In this document: in pieces, positions 1 through 7,770 of the stretch | Position numbering within the stretch: the stretch's first letter is position 1 | Layout of the letters: each line of letters starts with the position of its first letter | Virus record (IMG/VR): IMGVR_UViG_3300010392_000374 | Span: 1-59,309 of that record | Direction: 5' to 3' (one strand) | DNA from: a virus | Length of the DNA: 59,309 nt | Notes under the pieces: model-generated | Seen by the model: only the letters and a program-made list of their open reading frames with translations | The model's database searches: none | Told to the model about the DNA's origin: nothing | Translations under genes and position numbers: made by a program

Positions 1-127
1 AACAACGCTCATTACCTTGAACGTATGCCTATGCGACACTACAAGCAAGGTTTAGAAGCAAGAGCTGTTACAGTCTCTAGTCCAAGGGTCTCTATGAATA
101 CCGGCGCACTATTGCGCAAGCCCTTGT
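1..127. repeat. Terminal direct repeat, left copy
   Basis: These 127 bases are identical to positions 59183-59309. The repeat lies inside an open reading frame that runs on without a break when the ends are joined, so it marks a circular contig. The length 127 equals a commonly used maximum assembly k-mer, so it is more likely an assembly overlap than a biological terminal repeat. The unit genome is then 59,182 bp. Confidence 0.97.
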
Positions 128-366
128 TGGCTTTGTATCGTAACGAGTACCCTAGTAAAGCGGAAGCTATTAGAACTTTGACAGAAAATTCTAAGTGTCA
201 AGCCATCGCTTTCGATAGAGAATTTTGTTTTGCTCGTAACTCTGATGGAGATATCTATGTAGAGTATCGCGGTAAGAAATGTGGATGGATTGACTATGAA
301 GGTAATACAAGACTTGGTCACAAGTTTAGTTTCCTTAAAGAGACTCTTGCTGAGAAAGGTATTTAA
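1..366 (+). CDS. Junction-spanning phage protein, C-terminal part
   Basis: This is the 3' part of a 192-residue protein whose start lies at 58970 at the other end of the window. The reading frame is open from base 1 (Asn-Asn-Ala-His) and enters the stop at 364-366, so the internal Met at 25 is not the start. The N-terminal half contains the peptide NNAHYLERMPMRHYKQG. I recognise no catalytic motif. It sits between the COOH-NH2 ligase (58103) and the amidoligase (368), with only one base before the latter, so it probably belongs to the same operon and function. It could be a partner or adaptor of those ligases; this is inference. Confidence 0.85.
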   Translation, partial: NNAHYLERMPMRHYKQGLEARAVTVSSPRVSMNTGALLRKPLLALYRNEYPSKAEAIRTLTENSKCQAIAFDREFCFARNSDGDIYVEYRGKKCGWIDYEGNTRLGHKFSFLKETLAEKGI

Positions 367-367
367 A

Positions 368-1240
368 ATGAAGATGACTTCTATTCTTGGTATGAATGTG
401 GTAGGTGGTGACGTAGGTCTTGAGCTTGAGATCGAAGGTCGCAATCTTCCTGCATACAACTTTGAACCGTGGCACGTAAAAGGGGATGGTTCACTTAGGA
501 ACGGTTATGAGTATGTAACTAACGGACCTGTGCTACATAGGAACGTGAGAGATCATCTCAACACACTATGGGATGCTTTTAAAGCTAACAACTCAAGGCT
601 TGATCTTAGTCATCGTACCAGTACTCATGTGCATGTCAATGTAACTGATCTCAATATCAACCATTACTTTAACTTGATCTGTACTTATCTTATCCTTGAA
701 GATATCCTTGTTCATTTCTGTGGAGACACTAGGGAGGGGAATAATTTCTGCCTTCGTGCTAAGGATGCGGAATATCTTATTGATACTTTGAGTAAGCTTG
801 CCGAACAAGGAGAGAAAGTATCCTTCCGAGATACTTATGAAGATCACCTTAAATACTCAGCGATGAACATTGCATGTACTCGTAGGTTTGGTAGTATTGA
901 GTTCAGAGCCATGAGAGGAACAGAAGACATTGATACTCTCGTAGCTTGGGTTGATATTCTCATGGGTATTAAATCTTTCGCTAAGCAATTCAAGCATCCT
1001 TTCGATATAATCACTGAGTTTTCTATGACTGAACCAATTGAGTTTGCTAAGAAAGTTCTAGGTAAACACTACGATCTTGTCACTAGTACACTTGATCAGC
1101 CTGTTGAGACTCTTCTCTTCGGAGGTATGCGTAGGTCTCAACAAGTTGCTCATTCGTTTCCATTCTCTAAAACTAAAGAGTGGAACAGAAAGCCTTTCAA
1201 ATCTTCCCTTAAATATAATCAACCATATCGAGGTGACTAA
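368..1240 (+). CDS. Amidoligase family protein (Amidoligase_2 type)
   Basis: This 290-residue protein is predicted to form amide bonds by ATP-dependent ligation of a carboxylate to an amine; the family has a glutamine-synthetase-like fold. Supporting motifs are GLELEIEG at residues 17-24 (paired acidic residues typical of the metal-ATP site), KGDGSL at 38-43, HVHVNV near 85-90 and SIEFRAMRGT near 178. I chose ATG 368 because it follows an AAAGG and the stop of the preceding gene; the frame is open further upstream but overlaps that gene. It is followed without a gap by an ATP-grasp ligase, and preceded across the circle junction by a second COOH-NH2 ligase and two glutamine amidotransferases. 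Its substrate is unknown. Confidence 0.85.
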   Translation: MKMTSILGMNVVGGDVGLELEIEGRNLPAYNFEPWHVKGDGSLRNGYEYVTNGPVLHRNVRDHLNTLWDAFKANNSRLDLSHRTSTHVHVNVTDLNINHYFNLICTYLILEDILVHFCGDTREGNNFCLRAKDAEYLIDTLSKLAEQGEKVSFRDTYEDHLKYSAMNIACTRRFGSIEFRAMRGTEDIDTLVAWVDILMGIKSFAKQFKHPFDIITEFSMTEPIEFAKKVLGKHYDLVTSTLDQPVETLLFGGMRRSQQVAHSFPFSKTKEWNRKPFKSSLKYNQPYRGD

Positions 1241-1995
1241 TGTCTGTAAATATCTACTCTCATTCCACAGGCTCTCGTGGATCTAAAGCACTGAGTGAAG
1301 CTTTAAAAGCGAAGCGTATTCGACACCAGAACTCCAACTATCGTGGTGGTATTGACAAGGTAGTAATCAACTGGGGTAGTCCGAATCTTCCACCGGAAGT
1401 ACTCAAGAGTAACGTATTGAATTCTCCGGAGTGTGTTGCTCTTGCTATCAACAAGCTGGACTTCTTTAATAATCTCCGCCTTGGAGATACTCGCACCCCA
1501 CCTTTCACTTCCAACCCTGAGACTGCAAAGACTTGGCTTAAAGAAGGAAAGACTGTTGTTGCTCGTACTATGCTTAGAGCTTCAGCTGGTCGTGGTATCG
1601 TACTTATGAATAAACCTGAAGACTTTGTTCAGGCTCAACTGTACACTGAGTATGTTAAGAAGGCCGATGAATACAGAGTTCATGTGTTCAATGGTGAAGT
1701 ATTGGACTATCAACGTAAGGCGCGTAACACTGAAGTGTCAGACGATGAAGTAAACTGGCAGATTCGTACACACGATAATGGCTTTATCTATATGCGAGAA
1801 GGGGTACAACCTCCGCAAGATGTAATTAATCAAGCCATATCTGCTGTTAAAGATTTAGATCTTGACTTCGGTGCGGTTGATGTGATATGGAACGCTAAGA
1901 AACAAGAAGCTTATGTGCTTGAGGTTAACACCGCTCCGGGTCTTGAAGGTACAACACTTCAGAAATATACAGAGGCATTTAAAGGAGTACTCTAA
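1240..1995 (+). CDS. ATP-grasp ligase (RimK-like)
   Basis: This 251-residue protein has the order of an ATP-grasp enzyme. An N-terminal pre-ATP region is followed by an ATP-binding stretch with RASAGRGIVLM around residue 111, then EYRVHVF around 139, FGAVDVIW around 214 and EVNTAPGLEG around 227, which carries the metal-binding Glu and Asn. Such enzymes join a carboxylate, through an acyl-phosphate, to an amine or thiol. The start codon overlaps the stop of the amidoligase and the stop overlaps the next start, so the three genes are translationally coupled. It probably acts in the same pathway as the amidoligases, for example adding an amino acid to a small molecule or peptide. Confidence 0.85.
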   Translation: MSVNIYSHSTGSRGSKALSEALKAKRIRHQNSNYRGGIDKVVINWGSPNLPPEVLKSNVLNSPECVALAINKLDFFNNLRLGDTRTPPFTSNPETAKTWLKEGKTVVARTMLRASAGRGIVLMNKPEDFVQAQLYTEYVKKADEYRVHVFNGEVLDYQRKARNTEVSDDEVNWQIRTHDNGFIYMREGVQPPQDVINQAISAVKDLDLDFGAVDVIWNAKKQEAYVLEVNTAPGLEGTTLQKYTEAFKGVL

Positions 1996-2618
1996 TGTCT
2001 GTTCAAACCCAACAAGAAACATTAATGTCTGTGTTGCCTATCCTTAGGTTGTTCGCAGATGATATTCTAATCTCTGGAGGTTGCCCAAGAGATTGGTACT
2101 TAGGTAAAGAGTGCACGGATGTAGATGTTTGGGTAAACGTAGGACATCTAAGTCAATCAGCTTTGACTCAACGTATTGAGTTCCTTTCTTATACGTTAGG
2201 TGTAGATATTAACTCAAAAGATTTGAACGACTATCGTGGTACGGACTCATCTTCTTATATCTATTCCTTGTATACGTTTGAGATTGAAGGGCTTAAGTTT
2301 GATCTGGTATGTACTAACGATATCACTAGCAGAATACCTCCAAACTTCTGCTCCAACATAAGTATGATCAGTCTTGATCTAGACAACATCATCCCACTCC
2401 CTTCTTCGGACTTCATGAGAGCTGTTAACAGCAAGTCTATTACTTATAAAAAGTATGTGACTGAAGATAGTAAATACTACAAGAAGATGAAAGAGAAGTT
2501 CCCTGAGTTTACTCATCAGTTGTCTAAGCAGACTCGTAAGAGCAAAGGGGCAACAGCTACTGCATACGTTGGTATAGATGAGATTCAGAGAATTCAAAAT
2601 GAATTGAGAGTTCGCTAA
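1995..2618 (+). CDS. Nucleotidyltransferase-fold protein (poly(A) polymerase/CCA-like)
   Basis: This 207-residue protein carries the signature of the class II nucleotidyltransferase fold: SGGCPRDWYLGK at about residues 28-39 followed by DVDVW at about 42-46. These correspond to the GG..RD and DxD metal-binding motifs of tRNA nucleotidyltransferases and poly(A) polymerases. The usual neck and tail RNA-binding domains are missing, so it is a minimal catalytic module or a substrate-specific adenylyltransferase. Its start overlaps the stop of the ATP-grasp gene and its stop abuts the RNA-ligase-like gene. The target could be RNA, a protein or a small molecule. Confidence 0.7.
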   Translation: MSVQTQQETLMSVLPILRLFADDILISGGCPRDWYLGKECTDVDVWVNVGHLSQSALTQRIEFLSYTLGVDINSKDLNDYRGTDSSSYIYSLYTFEIEGLKFDLVCTNDITSRIPPNFCSNISMISLDLDNIIPLPSSDFMRAVNSKSITYKKYVTEDSKYYKKMKEKFPEFTHQLSKQTRKSKGATATAYVGIDEIQRIQNELRVR

Positions 2619-3616
2619 TGCCATACAGAGAAATCACTAGCTATTCTGATCTTAGTTATACAGGATTCTTAGATTCCTGCTCTAAGAAGAAACTTCTTGA
2701 GAATGGTTCAGCTTGGGTTGCACTAGACTACCCCAAAGGTGCTCCACTGTCTATACACCTAGAGCACGATTCAATCCGGTGTGCCGGTAACACCTTGATG
2801 TATAACTATGGCGAAGATAACTCATATCACTACTATGGGTATCGAGAGATCAAGAAGAAAGAATGGTGGGAAGATTTAGTTCACTACCATTCATTACATA
2901 GATTTAAAATCCCAAAAGGAAAATCTATCGTGATCCATGGGCTTATCGTATCTCCACAAGTATCTCAATCGGATCATGCTTTAGCTTGTAAAACAGAGTA
3001 CTCTCCTTCTGTAGAGTTTATTGCTTTGGATATCTCTGACGTAAACTCTAAGTACATCAGCTATGAGAACTATATTAATTTCTGTGAAGAGTTTGGTATC
3101 CCTGTTCTTCCTGAGATTAAGACAGGTGGCTTCAAGCAATTGGCTAATATGGATCTCAAGGGTATTGATAGTAAAATCTGGAAGGAACTAACAGGAGAAC
3201 ACAAGAAAAATAACCCACTTCATAGAGTTATCCTGCGACCTATTCAGAATCTTTATAACGATACCTATAACAATCGTCCTATCTTTATCAAGAACGCATC
3301 GTATACGTACAACCTTGAGTCTCTCAATGTGAAACACAAAGACGTGGACTTCCAAGAGTTCTTCTTAGATGTACTTAACTTGATTGATAAAGAGGACTTC
3401 AAAGAAATTATCCCTGAAGGCACTATGAATAAGGGATATATCTCTAAAGAATCTGGTAAGCAATTCTCTAGGGTTCTTAAATATGTAGAAGATATTTATG
3501 GAATTAGAACTAGAGAAACCTTTAGTCTTTCTCAATGGAATAAACTCCAGAAGGAAGGACTAAGAAAAGCAACTCGCACCTTAAAAGATATAAAGAAAGA
3601 AAAGGAGGCAGCGTGA
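2618..3616 (+). CDS. Divergent RNA-ligase-like protein (Rnl2 type), probably inactive
   Basis: In this 332-residue protein I see an order of motifs resembling T4 Rnl2-type RNA ligases: a region ending in GAPLSIH near residue 45, KSIVIHGLIV near 108 (motif IIIa-like), EFIALDI near 135, FGIPVLPEI near 160, then HRVILRP near 203 and IFIKN near 222 (motif IV/V-like). The motif I lysine expected before GAPLSIH is not in place (the stretch reads LDYPKGAPL). The glutamate normally heading motif IV is His-Arg. It may therefore be a non-catalytic homologue, or a false match. It is coupled to the nucleotidyltransferase gene upstream. Confidence 0.45.
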   Translation: MPYREITSYSDLSYTGFLDSCSKKKLLENGSAWVALDYPKGAPLSIHLEHDSIRCAGNTLMYNYGEDNSYHYYGYREIKKKEWWEDLVHYHSLHRFKIPKGKSIVIHGLIVSPQVSQSDHALACKTEYSPSVEFIALDISDVNSKYISYENYINFCEEFGIPVLPEIKTGGFKQLANMDLKGIDSKIWKELTGEHKKNNPLHRVILRPIQNLYNDTYNNRPIFIKNASYTYNLESLNVKHKDVDFQEFFLDVLNLIDKEDFKEIIPEGTMNKGYISKESGKQFSRVLKYVEDIYGIRTRETFSLSQWNKLQKEGLRKATRTLKDIKKEKEAA

Positions 3617-3747
3617 GTGATTACGATCTAGAAGATCCACCATATGAAGAAGACTTGCAAGTATCTGAAGAAGAACTTGAAGATATTTTAGAAGATATTA
3701 GAAAGAACAATACATGTTTAAGAGATCTGTCACTGAAAGAATTGTAA
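3613..3747 (+). CDS. Small acidic protein, 44 residues, GTG start
   Basis: This short reading frame begins with GTG four bases before the stop of the preceding gene, behind a strong AAAGGAGG sequence, and overlaps the next gene by 34 bases. The product is very acidic, with about 18 Asp/Glu residues, and has no recognised domain. The tight GTGA overlap and strong ribosome binding site support it as a real gene. Small acidic phage proteins often act as DNA mimics or host-enzyme inhibitors, but nothing here shows that directly. Confidence 0.6.
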   Translation: MSDYDLEDPPYEEDLQVSEEELEDILEDIRKNNTCLRDLSLKEL

Positions 3748-4172
3748 TTCATTCCTCTCAATCAGTATCTGAGAGTAACTGGGGGGTTAAAGACCTAGAG
3801 AAATTCCTAGGCAAAACCATGTCTGGCTTTCATTATGTTATTAAACGAGATGGTTCTATCGAAGAAGGTATTAATATCTCTAACGTAGGCCATCATGCCC
3901 AAGGTTATGATTCCAAGTCTATTGGTATCTGCCTTGTAGGGGGTGCGAAGCGCAACGCCGCATCTCAATTAGTTTCCTCTTTCAACTATACTGAGGAACA
4001 ACTAAACTCTCTGTCCCACCTAGTAGATCATCTGCGTCTAAACAGATTCCCCACTATCAAACAGATCGTCGGCTTTAACGATGTATCAAAACACTCTGAC
4101 TCTCCTTGTTTCAATGTAACTGAATGGCTTGAGACTGGACAAGTAGAGGAGCTATCCGGAAGGAGCATTTAG
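3714..4172 (+). CDS. T7-lysozyme-like amidase homologue with altered active site
   Basis: This 152-residue protein aligns along its length with T7 gp3.5 (N-acetylmuramoyl-L-alanine amidase, 151 aa): IVIHSS (first zinc His), HYVIKRDGSIEEG, GYDSKSIGICLVGG and SDSPCFNV. Two key positions differ. The catalytic Tyr46 position of T7 (GYHF) is Phe here (GFHY), and the second zinc histidine (GHxDV in the family) is replaced in GFNDV. Amidase activity may be lost or altered. In T7 the protein also inhibits the phage RNA polymerase, but no such polymerase is present here. Its neighbours are replication genes, not lysis genes. Confidence 0.8.
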   Translation: MFKRSVTERIVIHSSQSVSESNWGVKDLEKFLGKTMSGFHYVIKRDGSIEEGINISNVGHHAQGYDSKSIGICLVGGAKRNAASQLVSSFNYTEEQLNSLSHLVDHLRLNRFPTIKQIVGFNDVSKHSDSPCFNVTEWLETGQVEELSGRSI

Positions 4173-4573
4173 TGTCAAGTAAAGAAACTCGGAAAGGAGA
4201 TATAGCCGAGTTAAAGTTTGCCTATGAAGCTAAGAAGAGAAACTATAATATCAGTTTCCCCGCTGGCTCAGACTCTGAGTATGATTTAATCCTTGAACAT
4301 AAAGGAAACACCAGCAGAGTACAGGTAAAATCAGTAAAGGCTATTGAAGAAAACCGGGACGCATATCGAGTCAACGTAACTCGTGGTACTAAGAAGAATA
4401 AACTATATACTAAAGAGGATTGTGATGTAGTTGCTGTCTATGTTCATGACATGGATTGTTTCTATTTCATTCCGGTTGAGAGACTTGAGGTATCAACAAT
4501 TAGATTGTATCCGCACCGGCCAGAAATTAAAGAGGGACTTGAGGATACTTATGAGAGATGGAGTGTGTTCTGA
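4172..4573 (+). CDS. PD-(D/E)XK nuclease-like protein
   Basis: This 133-residue protein starts with GTG overlapping the previous stop by one base. It has the layout of small PD-(D/E)XK nucleases: KGDIAELKFA (helix with Glu at about 13), a SEYDLIL strand with Asp at about 37, and VQVKS with the active-site Lys at about 53. The rest, including DVVAVYV and CFYFIPVE, matches the small endonuclease-like family often found near phage replication genes. It probably cuts or resolves DNA, for example host DNA or branched intermediates. The exact substrate cannot be read from the sequence. Confidence 0.65.
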   Translation: MSSKETRKGDIAELKFAYEAKKRNYNISFPAGSDSEYDLILEHKGNTSRVQVKSVKAIEENRDAYRVNVTRGTKKNKLYTKEDCDVVAVYVHDMDCFYFIPVERLEVSTIRLYPHRPEIKEGLEDTYERWSVF

Positions 4574-4851
4574 TGTCAGAAACTAAAGACCAAGAAATCT
4601 TTTACTTAAAAAATAAAGTAAAGAAATTGATCAATAGTTTAGTTGAATTAAAACATGAAAAAGTATTGCTTGAGGCTTGGGCACTTAAAGCTATTACTGT
4701 AGTCGAGTTCGCAGCAGGAGAAGGATTCACTCTTAAGTATCCTTACTATGATTCAGATGAGCTATTATTAGAAGGGGTAAAACTTTTAGGAGTGGAAACT
4801 TCAGAGGAAGTTAGACGTATCTTAGAAGATGAGGAGGAGACTAATAAGTAA
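4573..4851 (+). CDS. Small coiled-coil protein
   Basis: This 92-residue protein has a Lys- and Glu-rich helical N-terminal half (about residues 5-45) predicted to form a coiled coil, and an acidic C-terminus. ATG 4573 was chosen because it overlaps the preceding stop as TGATG. No domain is recognised. Its 3' end overlaps the start region of the primase-helicase, and its GAGGAGGAG near the stop serves as that gene's ribosome binding site. It may be a replication accessory protein by position only. Confidence 0.7.
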   Translation: MSETKDQEIFYLKNKVKKLINSLVELKHEKVLLEAWALKAITVVEFAAGEGFTLKYPYYDSDELLLEGVKLLGVETSEEVRRILEDEEETNK

Positions 4852-6463
4852 GAAATTCACTCAAGGGCCTTGTCCTTGTGGTACTTCATCGGACGCCTTC
4901 ACCGAATATAATGATGGCTCATACCACTGTTTTCGCTGCGGCGATAAAGATATTCCCAAAGAATTTCATAGGGAACATGCTCAAAAAATAAAAGAAGAAA
5001 GAGAGCAAAACTTGTTTGATCCAAAAGAAGGATGGAAGAACGCCAAGACAGAAGCGTTTACTTCTCGTGGGTTGACCACTGATACTGTTAAAAGATTTGG
5101 AGCTAGACTTTTTAGAGATGCTACAGGTAAGCCATCTCATATGTTGTTCCCTTTCGCTAATGAAAAGGGAGATGTTGTAGCTTATAAACGAAAAGGTATT
5201 CTTGAAAGAGACTACGGATTTCACGGTAAAGATAAAGATAATACAGTTTTATTTGGACAACACCTATTTCCAGCCGGAGGTAAATACATTACGATTACTG
5301 AAGGGGAAGTGGATGCAATGTCTTATTGGCAGATCGCTAAGTCCTCTAGAGTACCTGACCCTGCGGTTGTCTCATTAGCCAATGGTGCTAATAGTGTTAA
5401 GAAATCTTTTGAAAATAAAAACGTATACGAGTACGTCAATAGTTTTGAAAACATTATACTCTGTCTAGATAATGATAAACCCGGAAGAGAAGCTACTGAA
5501 GTTCTCATCAGTATGCTTGATCCTAAGAAGATCCGAGTAGTTAAACTAGACAGAAACTTTAAAGATGCTAACGAGTACTTACTCGCTGGTAAGTCTGATG
5601 AGTTTATGAAAGCTTGGTGGAACGCTGAGACTTATAAACCAAACTCAATCCTTACCTTTGATGAAGCTTGGCAGCAAGCTAAAGAGAGAAAGCTATCTAC
5701 ATCTTACCCCTACCCATGGAAAGGCTGGAACGATAAGTCTTATGGTGTACGTATGGGAGAGATGGTAGTTGTAACAGCAGACACTGGCGTAGGTAAGACA
5801 CAGATCTTCAGGGAATTAACTAAACACTTCTATGATACTACTCCGTTCTCTATGGGTGGTATCTTCCTTGAAGAAGTGCCAGCCGCATCTGTAGAGGGAC
5901 TTGTTAGTATGTACGTGAATGCTCCTATTCATTTGCCTGATGCGGAGTATGATAGGTTAGCTGCTGAGAAAATCGCTCAAGATCTTGGGAAGTCTAAAAG
6001 GTTATACTACTACGACGACTTTGGGTCTAATGAGATTGAGAACGTACTTAATAAGGTGCAGTTCTTTGTTAAAGTTCTAGGATGTAAGATGATCTTCCTA
6101 GATCACATCAGTATGATCGTATCAGACCAGAGACATTCTGATGAGCGCAAAGCACTCGATGAAATTGCTACAAGATTAAAGCAATCTACTATTGAGTGGG
6201 ATTATAACCTCCATATGATTGCACACCTTAACCGTGAAGGAGAAATTCGTGGTACTGCAAACATTGAGAAACTTGCTAACATCATCATTAACATTGAGCG
6301 AGACAAGGAAGCGGAAGACCCTAGGATTAGGAATACTACGCGGTGTCTCTTTAAGAAGAATCGCTTTAGTGGTCGCACTGGTTTTGCTAATGATCTCTAT
6401 TATGATGCGGTAACAGGACGAATGGAAGAAGTGTTTGAAGAAGTAGGAGAAGAAACAGAATGA
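4829..6463 (+). CDS. Primase-helicase, T7 gp4-like
   Basis: This bifunctional replication enzyme (up to 544 residues) unwinds DNA 5'-3' and lays primers. Domains in order: a zinc-binding motif CPCG...CFRCG (residues about 15-37); a TOPRIM primase core with EGEVDA near 158 and LDNDKPGRE near 212; a linker; and a DnaB-like RecA fold with Walker A DTGVGKT near 319, Walker B MIFLDHIS near 422 and HLNREGEIRGT near 470. The ATG at 4829 lies within its own putative Shine-Dalgarno. The better-placed start is ATA at 4844, seven bases after GGAGGAG, giving about 539 residues. The polymerase gene shows the same oddity. Confidence 0.95.
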   Translation: MRRRLISKKFTQGPCPCGTSSDAFTEYNDGSYHCFRCGDKDIPKEFHREHAQKIKEEREQNLFDPKEGWKNAKTEAFTSRGLTTDTVKRFGARLFRDATGKPSHMLFPFANEKGDVVAYKRKGILERDYGFHGKDKDNTVLFGQHLFPAGGKYITITEGEVDAMSYWQIAKSSRVPDPAVVSLANGANSVKKSFENKNVYEYVNSFENIILCLDNDKPGREATEVLISMLDPKKIRVVKLDRNFKDANEYLLAGKSDEFMKAWWNAETYKPNSILTFDEAWQQAKERKLSTSYPYPWKGWNDKSYGVRMGEMVVVTADTGVGKTQIFRELTKHFYDTTPFSMGGIFLEEVPAASVEGLVSMYVNAPIHLPDAEYDRLAAEKIAQDLGKSKRLYYYDDFGSNEIENVLNKVQFFVKVLGCKMIFLDHISMIVSDQRHSDERKALDEIATRLKQSTIEWDYNLHMIAHLNREGEIRGTANIEKLANIIINIERDKEAEDPRIRNTTRCLFKKNRFSGRTGFANDLYYDAVTGRMEEVFEEVGEETE

Positions 6464-6999
6464 GCGGTAAAGTTTGGGTAATCAGTGATTTACATTTTGG
6501 ACATGAAAATTGCTGCACTAAATTTAAAAAGAAAGATGGAACTCCATTAAGACCTTATCAATCTTCAAAGGAAATGGATGAGGCTATTGTAGAAAACTGG
6601 AACAGTGTAGTCAGAGAAGGAGATAATGTATTAGTTCTCGGAGATGTGGCTATGTGTGCTAAATCTTTCGATGCTAATATGCCTAAGCTTCTTGGTAGAA
6701 AATATCTTATACGAGGAAACCACGATGTATTTTCTGAAGGAAGATACCAAAGATATTTTAGTAGAATCTTAGGAGTATATGTGAGAGATAACTTTGCGTT
6801 CACTCATGTGCCTATCCACCCCGATAGTGGATCTCGTTGGTTAGGTAACGTACACGGACACGTACATTCTAATACTCTTGATGATCCTTTCTATATTAAT
6901 TGCAGTGTGGAGAACATTGGATTCACTCCAGTGGACTTTGAAGAGATTAAAGAGTTTAGAAAAAGTAAATCCGAAGAGATCTTTAGGAGAGACTTGTGA
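6460..6999 (+). CDS. Calcineurin-like metallophosphoesterase
   Basis: This 179-residue protein has all the metal-binding motifs of the calcineurin-like phosphoesterase family: SDLHFGH (residues 9-15), LGDVA near 61, RGNHD near 85-89, THVPIH near 115 and GHVHS near 132. It is a compact single-domain enzyme that hydrolyses phosphoesters. In phages, relatives are proposed to act as nucleases or cyclic nucleotide/2',3'-phosphate hydrolases. Its ATG overlaps the end of the primase-helicase gene by four bases, so it is co-translated with replication genes. Its substrate is unknown. Confidence 0.9.
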   Translation: MSGKVWVISDLHFGHENCCTKFKKKDGTPLRPYQSSKEMDEAIVENWNSVVREGDNVLVLGDVAMCAKSFDANMPKLLGRKYLIRGNHDVFSEGRYQRYFSRILGVYVRDNFAFTHVPIHPDSGSRWLGNVHGHVHSNTLDDPFYINCSVENIGFTPVDFEEIKEFRKSKSEEIFRRDL

Positions 7000-7127
7000 G
7001 TAAAACTTGCACTGAGTACGGACACAAGTGGAAAATGTGGAGATACTCCTCAGACGGGGAGTCTAAAGTTCGTGAGTGTTCTCGATGTGGTAAGACTGAG
7101 GAGAAACCTGTGAGAAAGGAAGAGTAG
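6996..7127 (+). CDS. Small zinc-ribbon-like protein, GTG start
   Basis: This 43-residue product starts with GTG overlapping the preceding stop (GTGA) behind a TAGGAGA. It contains a Cys at 5, HKW at 10-12 and a CSRCGK knuckle near residues 28-33, the arrangement of short phage zinc-ribbon proteins. It is probably a zinc-binding DNA- or protein-contact factor. No specific function is recognised. Confidence 0.6.
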   Translation: MSKTCTEYGHKWKMWRYSSDGESKVRECSRCGKTEEKPVRKEE

Positions 7128-7128
7128 A

Positions 7129-7212
7129 ATGATTATCTTTGGAATGACTATGTTTACATTGGGAAGTATCTTTGGATATCTTATGTGTAAGCTAGAGATC
7201 TTTGGAGATTGA
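7129..7212 (+). CDS. 27-residue single-span membrane peptide
   Basis: This tiny reading frame begins one base after the previous stop with GGAAGAG as ribosome binding site. The product is almost entirely hydrophobic (IIFGMTMFTLGSIFGYLM), with a short KLEIFGD tail, so it should span the inner membrane once. The compact spacing to both neighbours supports expression. No function can be assigned. Confidence 0.5.
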   Translation: MIIFGMTMFTLGSIFGYLMCKLEIFGD

Positions 7213-7216
7213 AACA

Positions 7217-7399
7217 ATGCCTAAGAAATATAACGTAGGTATTTATGAAGATGACATAATGTTAGGGTGGATTACTTTTGGAGATGTAGTAAAATCTTTT
7301 GATACTAAAGAGGAAGCCAAGAAGTGGATTAAAGAGGCTCACGAAGCTAGGCCTTTTAAGTACAGAGACTCATATGAATACTATTTAATGGAGAATTAA
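7217..7399 (+). CDS. Hypothetical 60-residue protein
   Basis: The product starts MPKKYNVGIYEDD and has a DTKEEAKKWIKEAHEA helix, the look of a small alpha/beta phage protein with no recognised family. ATG 7217 was preferred over the upstream in-frame codon at 7202, because it lies nine bases after GGAG and just after the stop of the membrane peptide gene. The gene sits between replication genes and is presumably co-transcribed with them. Confidence 0.65.
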   Translation: MPKKYNVGIYEDDIMLGWITFGDVVKSFDTKEEAKKWIKEAHEARPFKYRDSYEYYLMEN

Positions 7400-7400
7400 A

Positions 7401-7760
7401 ATGAATCAAACAGAAAAAAGATACATTATTAAACGAATTGATGAGATTGTCTCATCTAAGAGAGCAGAACTTAATAAGAAGTATAGAACGGATCGAGTTT
7501 ATTTAGATAATGATGGAGTTACTAAAGCTCTTATAGAGGGTAGGTTTACTCTTAAAGAGGCCCGAAAGGGGTATACGTCTAATTATTTGAGAGACTTCTT
7601 TGATTTTGACGAAGAAACTAAATCTAGCTTTGATCAAGAATCTTATCAAAAAGAATATGATAAAGTTCTTAAGAAATCTCAAGAGTTGAAAGACGAAGTA
7701 ATGCTTGGGCCAGACTCAGCAGAAGTTCTTAAGAAATTAAAACAACTTGAGAAAATGTAA
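7401..7760 (+). CDS. Hypothetical 119-residue helical protein
   Basis: This is a charged, Lys- and Glu-rich, largely helical protein without recognised motifs. It starts one base after the preceding stop. Its stop is immediately followed by the AAGGA that serves as ribosome binding site of the DNA polymerase at 7771, so polymerase translation may be coupled to it. It is not in frame with the polymerase, so it cannot provide its missing N-terminus. Confidence 0.7.
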   Translation: MNQTEKRYIIKRIDEIVSSKRAELNKKYRTDRVYLDNDGVTKALIEGRFTLKEARKGYTSNYLRDFFDFDEETKSSFDQESYQKEYDKVLKKSQELKDEVMLGPDSAEVLKKLKQLEKM

Positions 7761-7770
7761 GGAATAACCA

